Positions 11,273-21,744 of a stretch of 64,000 bases of DNA are shown here, piece by piece (positions within the stretch are counted from its first letter, which is position 1; each line of letters starts with the position of its first letter). The DNA comes from Ischnura elegans. Lineage: Eukaryota; Arthropoda; Insecta; Odonata; Coenagrionidae. Location of the stretch: assembly GCF_921293095.1 (NCBI RefSeq), contig NC_060248.1:132754972-132818971 (forward strand), written 5' to 3'. A model generated the notes under the pieces. The model did no database searches, was not told the origin of the DNA, and worked only from the letters and a program-made list of their open reading frames with translations. The translations under genes were made by a program, and so were the position numbers.

Positions 11273-11361
11273 CGGAAATTGACAGTTTCGCCGGAGTTGC
11301 ACTCGACTTCTTTGCGACCTGAAGAAGCCCATTGCAATACCTGCGAAACTGTCAATTTCCG
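11273..11361. repeat. Perfect 19-bp inverted repeat with 51-bp loop
   Basis: CGGAAATTGACAGTTTCGC at 11,273-11,291 is repeated as its exact reverse complement at 11,343-11,361. The loop holds CCTGAAGAAG, and the right arm starts GCGAAAC, a combination reminiscent of the terminal motifs of PLE-type elements elsewhere in this window. No coding function is evident. Confidence 0.8.
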
Positions 11362-11785
11362 AAGTAATAGGGTAAGAGTCGACTCAAGCGCAGAAGAGCT
11401 TCATCTTCTCAAAGAACCACCCGCGGAAGCCAGCATTAGGTAATATGATTTTATTAATTAACGGAGTAAATATTTATAACATTACATCGCAAAGATATTC
11501 TACAATTCACAAGGTCAATACGGCAGAGGGTAACAGTAATACAGTATTGATATCAGGAAGTAATTTGCATCATCCGAGAAGATTTTTTAATGCGTTCGGC
11601 ATGATGAGATGATCGCGGCGAATAATGTAAAGAATAGGGTCAGTGCTTCCAATAGAGGGAAGGAATCCCATGTTTGGGTCTTGCTCACCTTAAACAATTA
11701 TGCCACATGCGAGTCACTCCTCATTCCAGTTTGCACTCTCATTTGTCATATAACACCAAGAAAATGTTCGGTATTTGAGGTAAAC

Positions 11786-11868
11786 AGAAACCGCACCCGG
11801 ATTTAAACTGTGAACCTTTCGGTCAATGATCTCTAATTGAGATGCACTAATTGAGCCACCCTGGGTAC
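11786..11868 (-). mobile_element. tRNA-derived SINE head (degenerate)
   Basis: On the minus strand an A box TGGCTCAATTAG (11,847-11,858) and a B-box-like AGTTTAAATCC (11,799-11,809) lie at roughly tRNA spacing. The anticodon arm is not convincingly paired and no 3' CCA or acceptor stem closes, so it is a SINE head or tRNA relic, not an active tRNA. Confidence 0.5.
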
Positions 11869-11869
11869 T

Positions 11870-13200
11870 ATAGAAATAATATTAGCACTCACTAATATAC
11901 GCTAACGACTGGTACTTGAATAAAAATTCTATGGCTTGTTCTTGAAAGATATTTTTCTTTTTTGGAATTGTGTTGATGGCCGACACTATCGTTCCACGAG
12001 AGATTTAATTTTAGTGTAATTGTTTTCTCCATTTATACTTTCTCTGTTAAATATTCATCTGAAGAAAGGAATCGAAGTTACAGCTTTAGTTGCTCCAAAG
12101 ATGGACAAAATAAACTCATCAAAAGTTCCTTCCTAGTAGGTCTGTGCCGTTTGAAGTCATTATTGCTGTATCTTTTTGTTTTCAAGGGATCAAGCACGCC
12201 CATTAAACTCTTCGTCAGCATAGCCGTTAATTGCAGACCACTAATTCAATAGCAAGGGAAATTAGTACTTGCTATTTATCAAGTATTTTATGCGGCGTTG
12301 GGCTATTATAACTCAACTCTTATCATTACGGTTAAGTTTGACAGCGATTTATCACTAAAAAGTTTCCATACCCTTGGCCTTACACTTAATAAAGGTTTTT
12401 GGAGCATTTTCACAAAAATATTTCTAAACTATAAAATCCTAGTCGTTATTGGTTTCATTCCTCGCAATTAAAACTTATTTTTTCCATAGGTAACGCAACA
12501 CAAGAAATCTGGGATCGTTGTTGACTTTGGATAAGTTTGTGTGGTCAGAATATCCTGTTGGCCCGTGAGGCAAGAGCTATCTGTGTGAAGGGATTTTTTT
12601 GTTGTAGTTCATTGCCATTGGGAACATCAGTATTTTGTTTAGTATTTGCAATGCCGATACTTAACAATAAACGGGCGCAGAAAGTTCTTTTTCTCGAAAT
12701 AAATCGCGCAAGTACTTTTTGTTGAACTGGCGAAAGTTAAATATATACTTGGGGTTAATGTTTATGATCTGCTTTGTTAATGCATGTTTAATATTTCTAT
12801 GGTGCTCCAAATATCATAGTTCTTTGATTTTTGGTCATTCCTCTGTCTGAAAACTTTAGATATTTGTTCTTGGTGATGTGACTTTGGGATGAGCTATCAA
12901 GTATTTTTATGTTCGATGCAATAATAGCAATTCATTTTGTAATAATGTTATTTCTAACCCAAAGAAAATGCACTTGCTTTAGAGGTATTTCTGATGAAAG
13001 GGGGCGAGAATTGTTCTACGCCATCGTAATTATGACCTTAGTTAAAAATTTCCAGGGTAATTTTCTAGGCGTAAAATTTTTAAAGACGTACAGTCAATCG
13101 TTCGAAATTCATAATGTGAATGTAGTTATTATTTATTTTATAGGTTTGTAATTGTCTAGTATTTATTGCCAACTATAGTTGAATTCATAGCAAACTCCTT
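11870..13200. other. AT-rich intergenic sequence
   Basis: Nothing recognised: no domain, no repeat family member and no Pol III box pair. If 13,231-13,428 is a real exon, this interval could be intronic. Confidence 0.35.
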
Positions 13201-13230
13201 TTCGCATTTGGGCTCTCGTTGAGAAGCATT

Positions 13231-13428
13231 ACAGCAAATTATAATCGTTCCCCCGAACCAAATTCAGAGCCAGAATGGCAGAAAATACCTTCACAGTTTC
13301 TGCGGCAAGATCCAGCCCGCATGGAGCTGCAGAGGAAACTACTTCTAGAGTTGGCGAAACTGTTGGACGTAATCAATATAGGTTCGCGGCCGCAACCAGA
13401 AGATGTCTTTGCCGATACGACCACATAA
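13231..13428 (+). CDS. Possible terminal exon of an unidentified gene
   Basis: An open frame with no ATG runs to a TAA at 13,426-13,428. Its composition (many Pro, Glu, Gln, Arg, Leu) and higher GC content stand out from the AT-rich surroundings. The frame reads through PEPNSEPEWQKIPSQFL, then an amphipathic stretch MELQRKLLLELAKLLDVI, then an acidic end. A plausible splice acceptor is CATTACAG ending at 13,230; an alternative is the CTCGTTGAG upstream near 13,223. I cannot name a family. The short helix followed by a charged tail resembles C-termini of small insect DNA-binding proteins, but that is only an impression. It could also be a chance frame or a transposon relic. Confidence 0.35.
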   Translation, partial: TANYNRSPEPNSEPEWQKIPSQFLRQDPARMELQRKLLLELAKLLDVINIGSRPQPEDVFADTTT

Positions 13429-13429
13429 C

Positions 13430-15415
13430 GTATTTATTGATATGAATATATTTTATCTCCTCATTTTTACAATTAGTTGCTCATACTTAACTGTTTCTAT
13501 ATATTCTAGGTCAGTCTTCATTTTAGTGGAGTTCTAAAATGGTCTGAAGGTCCTGAATTCAGGTATCAAGATGACACAAAATGTATCGTAATCGGTCTAA
13601 AGTGACGTAAGTAATTTTTTCGTAAATTACCACTAACTTATATACTACTCATTGTTTTGTAACCTATTGAAAATTGTGATATTTATGCCCGTTCAGCGTT
13701 TATCTGTTGCCGTGTCTTCTACATCTGCATCATTCCACGCAGATAATAAAATGTCAGGCAAGGGACTGCTCGAAATTGACCAAAATGTTTCATTTTTTGT
13801 GATGGAATTTCTGTCATTTTACAGTGTTTACATGTGAAATACCGTTACTCCCTAAGTTTCAGCTTCTTCGGAATACAAGTGGTGCTTACATGTTGAGTAC
13901 CGCAACTTATTCCCATCCTGTTAATAGAAAATAAGAACTAGTTTTCTAATTATTCCCCTGGCAAAAACTACCGGTAAGAGAAGATAATTTTTATGGTATA
14001 TTTTTCTGATGACCAATCGGATTGGCTTGAATTTTTTTAAGATAAATACATTTTTTTACGGAAAAGAGTAGCGAGTTATTTATGGGCGTTGAGTAAATTC
14101 GCAGGCTTTTAGACCACAATGTGTCGTAGAAAGTGTGCAACCTGAAAGTGTAAAAATCTGAGGAATACTCGAACATTAATATTTTTCAGTGTTTTTTAAA
14201 TAAAAATAGTGCCAGAAACATCAGCGTGGCATTATGTTTGTGAGTCAACCAATTATGGTGGTCATGGAAAAATATTATTTACCTGCCGTTCTGAAATGAA
14301 ATTAGGGGTATATTTGATTGTTGTTAAAGGTATCCTGATAGCGTTGGATTACATGTTAGATTTTACGAATCACTCCGCCTGCGCCCCTCCAAACGTAAAC
14401 TTATCACTTAAATTCACAGCAATACCTATTTGAATTGGGCCCATTCATTCTACTCATACCCTTACTTTCATCTTTCCCAATCCGTTTTGCAAATTATCTC
14501 TCTTATTTCCGTTAAATGAAATTCAACATGAATTGTTTTGCTTTTTTATCGGAAGTGATGATCAGCTGAAATATTAGTGTCTAATTGCGTATATATTTTC
14601 ATAATTTCCAGACCTTTCAGCTTTTTGTTATGGCTGTAATCTGATCAATCAGTATCTTTGTTTCTATGTGGATAAACCATAGTGATAAACCATTCTGTTT
14701 CATTGGCGTAATGCAAGCTCGTTTATTTTGTCTTATCCAAAGAGTGGTCAGTGCGTCTAAAGAAGTTTTCACATAAAATATGGACAATTTGGTTTTTTTT
14801 TACCAAAATTTCATTTTCAATCCCATTTCCAAAAGATATTCCCTTTTAACTTGAAACATTTCCACGTGTTCCATAATTTTCTATGCATACGTGTAATTTG
14901 TTATTCTGTACTGCTAGAAATTCACTTTCTTTTTCAACCACGAAGATTGCAAGCGAGTCTTGAAAGATCCGCAGAAATCAGACCCTCTTCTTAAAGTCCG
15001 GATCTTGAAAGATCTTGTAAGCTGATGGGTTTTATGGATGGATGAAATATGTTCTCAGGTGATTCGAATTTGTCTGACAGTCGTTTAAATTTGACACAAT
15101 TTTCGTACTTAGTAATCAAAAATAAAAAAGTTGCTCCAATTGCTCATACTTCAAATCCTTGACCTTGTAGATTACGTTGCCTTCTGTACTCATACGAGTT
15201 TTGCTCCGAGGTTCATTATCGTTTTATTATTGATTTTATTATCCAGATATTATTTTGTATTTTACACTAACCTCAATATCAAATTAAATATTTTTGTTTT
15301 TATTTATCTTACATTTGGAATTTTGAAAGTTAAAGTGAAGTGTCATGTAAGTAATCTGTAAATTTTGCGGCACTAAAGGCAAATAAATATCTTTTTATAA
15401 TTGGTAAGGTATTCA
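13430..15415. other. AT-rich intergenic sequence
   Basis: No gene or repeat recognised. Frames such as 14,209-14,433 and 15,131-15,361 are short, hydrophobic by AT composition and domain-free. Confidence 0.4.
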
Positions 15416-15418
15416 GAG

Positions 15419-15700
15419 AAGGCGACCTACAACTGAGGTCATTTGTGCTATGAGGGAAGGGTATGGAAGGAAGGGTGGAGAGAAACCCGGCGTCGGCATT
15501 AGCCTGCTCTTCACGAAAGGCGCCAAGGGGACCACGGCTTAACTCTTATCCGACGGACTGAGTGTTGCGCTTGAAATGTCCTCCACACATCATTCAAGCA
15601 GGAATCGTGCAGTCTCTCATAATTCTCCGCCACCACCGGGATTTGAACCCGATCCCACGGAGTGGAAAGCCAACACTTTAGCCACCAAACCAACCTGATC
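15419..15700 (-). mobile_element. tRNA-derived SINE, family G, near full length
   Basis: Read on the minus strand this about 280-bp element begins with a tRNA-type head: an A-box-like TTGGTGGCTAAAGTG and a perfect B box GGTTCAAATCC (15,639-15,649). It continues into a conserved body containing CCGTGGTCCCCTTGGCGCC, AGCAGGCTAATGCCGACGCC and GGGTTTCTCTCCACCC, ending near GACCTCAGTTGTAGGTCGCC. A truncated copy of the body lies at 62,221-62,362. The long, well-kept body suggests a relatively recent family. It carries no protein-coding capacity. Confidence 0.87.
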
Positions 15701-15789
15701 TCCTCTTATTGTTATTATCTGTCGAGGGAGTGATCCCTCGCAAGTCATACGCTGACAGCGTTCATTGATGTTATGGCCTGTAGATGAGA

Positions 15790-16245
15790 ATGCATTGTGA
15801 ACTTGGCCGAGAGAGGTAGGTTGGAAAGGAGAGTGACGGTGTGGCTGGATGAGAAAGGCATACGATGGGATTGGACGGCAGGCAGGGAGAAGTGGTGGAG
15901 AGGAGGAATGTATTGGGTGTATAAGGAGAGGATGCCACGATGAAATCGCGGTTTTCGAAGAAATGGAACAAGAAAGGGAGGGGGGACGGGAGCCCACGAG
16001 GTGTACAGTGTGAGGGGTTTGCTGGGAACAACAGAACACACACACACAAGCAGGCAGTGAGTGGCGCATATATCGTACTACTCATCGGCTGCCTGTATAG
16101 CGTCCTGCTGGGAGTAGACGGACGACAGGCTGCCTCGGTTGGAGATGAGAGGCGGCCTGCCGGAGTGAGGAGGAGGGAAACCCAGTGCCTCGGGGGTTTA
16201 CGGGGGCGTCGGCCCCCTCCCTAAGGTCACCGCCCCCGCGTCAGC
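15790..16245. other. GC-rich island with CA repeat
   Basis: A purine-rich stretch contains a short (CA)n at about 16,034-16,048 and passes into a CpG-rich segment (16,130-16,235) ending in GGGGGCGTCGGCCCCC. Several overlapping frames on both strands exist with no domain. Confidence 0.45.
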
Positions 16246-16249
16246 TAAT

Positions 16250-18400
16250 CATTCTCCAGTATTCTATAAATGTATTATTCATTCATTGTTACGGAGATTT
16301 GTTTCAGAGTTACACTTGTTGAGTTCTTGCATATTAGTGACCTATAAGTTACTGGCAGTTTTCCACAAAAAATGATATCGTTTACACCTCAAGGTATGAC
16401 AAATTGAATTGACACCGGCAACTAAGTGAAATTAAAGTATACGTGGAAAATTGATAGCAATCTGTGATTTACCCATTATCCATTAGGTATTATTGGAGTT
16501 GGCGATTGAATACTTACCCAAGTGCCGAAATGCGTGGGTTCTGATGTGCGGAGTAACGGTGGGGATCGTTCAAAACAGCTTGAAATTCAAAGAAAATGTA
16601 TGAGCCAGTGCATAAACGAGTGGAATACTCTTATGAAGAGTATAAAAATATAAAGTCACAGAAGGAAGTGTGATTTAACTGCTTCTGGAAAAGCATGGAC
16701 AAGCAAGTAAAGAAGTAAAGTGGAGAATAAACCTTTAAAAATCATGTTTTACGTAAAATTCATCGCAACAGGCCATTCAGATAATGCTCCGCTATCGATA
16801 AAATTCTGTTTCCATTAAGCTAGGTAGTGTTATGAAGTTATATTTTCATAATACTAATTTGTTATTACTATTATTGCTATAATCGTCAATACTCCGTAAA
16901 TTATATGTAAACCATTCATGAAGAAAGACGAAGCGGTGTGGAGAGTCGGCAAATGACAAAAAATTTAAGCTTTGAAGCCACCTCCAGTATGTAAATCTCG
17001 AAAAATTACTTGGTTGATTGAGGGATTAAAATTCATTTATAGGTGAAAACTTCTTGATGCATACGTAAACACATCCGAATACTGGAAAACTGTTGTGGGG
17101 ATAAAGTTCATCGATGCATAAGAAATCGCGTGAATGCATAAATATTCTAATTATACTTTAGCAGTTCCTGAATAACCTGAACAATTCTATAGGTGGCCAG
17201 AGTAATATTTACGAGTCTGACAGCCGTTGAATAAAAAACCTTGCACATAAATGGTTTCAATATCGACCAGTTTCGTCGCTGTGAAACATCGTTAGGTTTA
17301 AATACAGGCCGTATCATTTAGGTATGTGAAATTTACGAGGTTTTTTACTCGACATGAAGCAATTTCACCAAGCCTCGCCTCAAGCCATCAATTTTATCAT
17401 TACAGCCGTATTTACAAGTGAATTTACCTGAACAACAGCCACTTTCAGACCACCATTTGCTTACAAAGGTACTCATGTAATCGTATTCAACCGAGTGTTC
17501 GCCTCTCTTCCCAATTACTTGATATTGCATATGTCCAGTAATATTTTAATATAATTATCATCCGAGTGCTAATTGCCATCCAGTATTCACCTGTTATGTT
17601 TGTTATACTAGTCTTGTGACTATTGCCTATTATTCGTATCATCGCGAAAAATGAATTTCGGTTGGTAAAAGCTGAGTCCCAATATATGCAATCATGGAAG
17701 AAGTGCCGAAAATTATTGGAGGCTAACAATGCCAAGTGGAATGTTGGATATACCGCCTCATTTACAGAATGCAAGTGATCCTGATACATTAAATTCGTTT
17801 AAATCTTCAACCCATAGTGCTTCATAGTATCATCATTCGAGTAATCACTGCTTCACCGTTGCATTAAAACGTGTGGCACCTCCAACAGCTAGCAAGGAGC
17901 GTTCACTTTCTACTAATGTGAAAACCTAAAAAAACAAGCAGTGTTTTATTTATCTGGCGTATCCAAAGATTTAAAGGTGGTTTTTGATACTCGTATTCAA
18001 CGTGTGAAGCGATGTAAATCAGTTTTCAATTGTTGATTTCATGCATCAATAAGCTGTAAATTGTGGCTACATTATTAAGTGTGAAAAAAAACTTTAGTTT
18101 AAGTACAGTAGTTAGTACTATATGTCAAATAGTCAACCACTTATGAATTAGATAGTTCGCATGCGTGTCTGATAGTCGTGAGAGGGAAATTTTTAAAAAT
18201 CCCTACCGCTATTTCGCCGGGATATTTTCACATTAGCTTGAAATCTATTAAATGCTGGTACACATGAGAACAGTGGGACTGTGATATACTGACTAATTTT
18301 CTGATCACTTAACCGATAATCGTGTGAAGCCACGCATACCGTGTGACACGCTTCGTGTGTTTCAGGCCTGACGAGGTGCGCAAATCGTGGAGTTCTTCAC
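16250..18400. other. AT-rich intergenic sequence
   Basis: No gene, tRNA or repeat recognised in this stretch. Minus-strand frames at 17,345-17,530 and 17,487-17,789 show no domain or splice support. Confidence 0.4.
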
Positions 18401-18411
18401 CGAGATGATTT

Positions 18412-18705
18412 GAGTTCCGAAACTAGGATTTGAACTCGTCTCGTAGTGATGTGGTTATCAGCGCTACTGTAATGTCTTCAAAGGAAGAGGGGCGGACGTA
18501 CAGTTAGTTTCCTTCTATTAAAAGCAGCAGCGGCAGCAGCCAATCTATCTTCTGCCTCTGCTTCCTTCACGGCGCTACTCGTCGCCACGGACACGTCTCC
18601 AAGATGATGAAGGAGAGGGCCTGTTGGGAGCCATCATTGGTTCGGGACGCCACAAAATCGCCAAATCATTAAAAGCAGCACCCACTGCTATACGCTCCCC
18701 ATTCG
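18412..18705 (-). repeat. Dispersed repeat copy A with tRNA-like head
   Basis: Shares ordered blocks with 19,294-19,590: a GATGTGGTTA...GTAATG...CTTCAAAGGAAG block, TCCAAGATGATG, GCCATCATTG, GACGCCAC, AAATCGCCAAATCATTAAAAG and CGCTCCCCA. On the minus strand the head has a B-box-like GAGTTCAAATCC, so it may be a SINE with a GC-rich body. It also holds a short GCAGCAGCGGCAGCAGC run (around 18,524-18,540). The copy at 19.3 kb lies in the same orientation, about 880 bases downstream. Confidence 0.75.
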
Positions 18706-19293
18706 ACACCGAAAGTCCTGCGTCCTCGCTGATACACTTGCTCTCTTAGTTGGCGCCGTCCCGATGGAACTCATGCTCCCTGTTGGATCTGTTAGCCGTC
18801 GATTATGAAGTTTGATGCCTCCAATTTATATCTGGTGATCGTCTTTTATTCGTATGAAAACTTCAATTACTTATCGCGGAAAGAGTTTGTTGGATGCATG
18901 CCGAGCACTACTTATAGCAAGTATGAAAAAAGTATCACAATAATGCTTTGAATGACTCTGCCTGGTAGGATATTGGAAATGTTACGGAAATTCAAACATG
19001 CATACCAGTTCTAACTTAGTAACCGGAAAGGAAGAACTTCAAGGAACACAGCGGAAATCTCCGTTCTCATATAAATTCTAAGTAACACAGAAATGGAAAT
19101 CCTGCGTTAGCAGTCATCTTCATTCCATCCCGGGATCGCGTATTGCGTGATTCATGAATAACCAATCGGTCGGTTTCCCATTCGGTTTTCTTACGAACGG
19201 CCAATTCCGACTCGTTGCTACATGGTCGGAGGTTTTCTTTTGGCATAAAAATGTTCATCCTTCTCACTCATTATGTAGGCTCATATTGTCTTC

Positions 19294-19590
19294 AGAATGA
19301 AAAACTGGGATACGAACCCGGCTCGTGATGTGGTTAGCGCCACCGTAATGCCTTCAAAGGAAGGAAGATGAGTGGAGTGGGGAGACTTTCACTCGCTTCA
19401 GCGGCAAACAATCCATCTTGCGCGTCGGCTACCACCGCGCTCCACGGACGGCCCTCCAAGATGATGGAAGGAGGGGGGGGGATAGGGAGGGGGCGGGGGG
19501 ATGGAAGGTGCGCCATCATTGCTTCGAGACGCCACGGAAGAAATCGCCAAATCATTAAAAGCAACACCCACCGCTGTCCGCTCCCCACCT
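19294..19590 (-). repeat. Dispersed repeat copy B with tRNA-like head
   Basis: Diverged direct copy of 18,412-18,705. On the minus strand the head reads GGTGGCGCTAACCACATC then GCCGGGTTCGTATCCCAG, close to a tRNA B box. The body contains the same TCCAAGATGATG and AAATCGCCAAATCATTAAAAG blocks. It has gained G-rich simple sequence at about 19,465-19,505 that copy A lacks. Together the pair could be two independent insertions or a local segmental duplication. Confidence 0.75.
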
Positions 19591-19599
19591 CCTAATAAG

Positions 19600-19985
19600 A
19601 AGACCCGCAGCCACAGCGGATGGGAGGGAGGGAAAATGGGGGAGGGGTTGAATTAAATGGAGATGAGGAGATGCGGCGGAGAGGAGAGGGTGGTGCTGGC
19701 AGGAAGGGATGCTGGAGATGCGAGATAAGGGAGTCGAGAGGGCTGACCGCTCGTGTAACAACAACAACGGCAACACAACAAGTGGGCGTGTGGTGGGAGG
19801 GGCTTCTCCCTCTCTCCTTTAGTGGGAGTGGACTCTCGTCTCACCTCCTCTGCAATCCACGAAGCAAACCGACTCTAGCGTGTTCCATCAACGTGGAAAC
19901 GACAAGAGAGGATGCCCTTCTTCACGTCAGCACGCACGGCGTTTAAATGCCATTGGCCCTGCCGTGAGCACGCGTGAATAGCATC
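19600..19985. other. GC-rich purine-skewed island
   Basis: Plus-strand purine tracts (19,620-19,740) follow copy B. The open frame 19,620-19,946 is Gly/Arg/Thr-rich with no domain. An ACAACAACAACGGCAACACAACAA simple stretch lies near 19,758-19,780. No promoter element can be assigned. Confidence 0.45.
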
Positions 19986-19989
19986 CCCT

Positions 19990-20995
19990 AGAGCCCAAAT
20001 GTCATCTCTAGCTAACACGGTCACTAAAGATACACTCTTGAGCCTATTTTCCACTCATTATTTTATGTTTCTGCCGCTGTAAGTACCAGCACTGATGCAT
20101 CAAACTTTAAATAGTACTGCCCTACCAGTCACCTCAATAGGTGCGAGATGAGTTGTTATAGGACACCAGTGGTTTCGTGAATATGCAAAAAAGCAAATAT
20201 TTGATTGAGTTAGGCGGAAAGACAACGGCTTAACATTTATTTAACCTTTTTTTTATTTCTCGGTATAAAAACAAGTTCCTATATATACCTATGTAGTTCC
20301 CAAACATAGTTTCCCTATATAAAAATAAGTTATCTGTAGAAAACTAACGATCGATCGTATTTTGACGTTTTTATCGGACTTGGAAATAAATTGTGCAGTC
20401 TGGAATGATTTTTTTCGTTTCACTTCACATTAAAAAGATATTTCCTCGTAATTTTACTCAAGCATCCATACATCCTCCACTATGTGGCCTTTGAGCTTTT
20501 CGCACTGCCGTTCATTCTTCCCGACTATGTTGCACGTATTGACACTAAAAATAGACAAATGATCTTAATCATGTTCTGCACACGATTGCCGCTCATCTTT
20601 TAGTCTCATTTGCATAAGTACTAGCTCTAATAGTCTAGAGTAACACCTAACTGCCCTCGCACTTTATTGAACACTAGTAACTTCTCTCAGTATTTCTTCA
20701 TCAATTTTATACAATGAGGCATTTTGACTTTAGTCTTCTTAAATAAGGATTTGGTTTTTGTCTCAGGAGCCGAACACAGAAAATGATTACTCCCCAAAGC
20801 CAAATAATAACCTTACCTACACCTTTTTTAACTGTAATTAAAATTTGTTCATTATCGTAGTAAATTAAATGTTTATCATAAGTTAATGCAAATGCTGAAG
20901 ATAATGCTTAGAATCTATTGATTAAAATTTCAAACCACCCTACGATAGTGAAAATTATATTGAAACCAATCGTGAAGTGAAATTAAAGTTTATAA
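19990..20995. other. AT-rich intergenic sequence
   Basis: No recognisable features beyond AT-rich single-copy-looking DNA. Confidence 0.4.
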
Positions 20996-21002
20996 CTTCT
21001 TT

Positions 21003-21230
21003 TCGGGCTCTGCAACGGGTGCATTTTCGGGTCATTGGCTTCATTCCCGCCGAAATTTCGGAAAACGATTTTCAAAGCGCGTTTATCTCATCGTGCCAGA
21101 TTTCACGGCGAATTGAATTGACCACTGATCGGGCTCAACAATTACGGTTTAATTGTCGTCTGATTGGCTGGGGTTCGTATTTTGCCTTCGGCTGAAATTA
21201 AGCCAATAAATAACCTAGCTCAGAGCCCGA
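21003..21230. repeat. Possible MITE with imperfect terminal inverted repeats
   Basis: TCGGGCTCTG at 21,003-21,012 is the exact reverse complement of CAGAGCCCGA at 21,221-21,230. Inside, the arms remain related: ATTGGCTTCATTCCCGCCGAA on the left corresponds to ATTGGCTTAATTTCAGCCGAA on the reverse complement of the right arm, with a length difference between. The total of about 228 bp, the lack of a domain-bearing ORF and the paired ends fit a non-autonomous DNA transposon. I see no clear target-site duplication. Confidence 0.55.
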
Positions 21231-21469
21231 CAATAACTCCGAACTATCATTCACCGCGAAAAACTGAAATCGTGTATGAAACTCAATTACTTGTGAAATT
21301 TTTTCAGTATTTTTAATGTACTAATATGTTAGAATTACACCGTATTAAGTTGAAACAACCCTCTACACAGTTCAGCATCTTCCGTTTTTCTGATCACCTC
21401 TCTTTAATGCACATATCTCTCTCGTGGAAATGTCGATACTAATTGGGTGAAATTCTGGTGATGTTTCCA

Positions 21470-21740
21470 CGGGTTAGGGCTCCTCGGTCCCATGGAGACT
21501 GGTTGGGGAGGGGGAGCGGAGGGAGTGTCAGGGGTGGTGGAGGCACACTGGGCCTCAGGGGGGGCGCTGCCTCACGCAGAGGGCCTCGGTCGTCGCGGCG
21601 ACAGTCGCAGCACGCGAGTGACTCCAGCTTCAGCCTCCATCACATGCACGCACGGATGGGAGGCGTGGTCTAATGAGGCAGGGTTTTTGCTCCTCAAGGG
21701 CTCCAAGTAGAAATGAAGGACCTGGGACGGAGGACCTTAA
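21470..21740. other. GC-rich island
   Basis: G-rich and CpG-containing sequence, including GGGGAGGGGGAGCGGAGGG near 21,503. Plus-strand frames across it are Gly/Arg/Ser-rich and have no domain. A regulatory role is possible but not shown. Confidence 0.4.
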
Positions 21741-21744
21741 AAAT

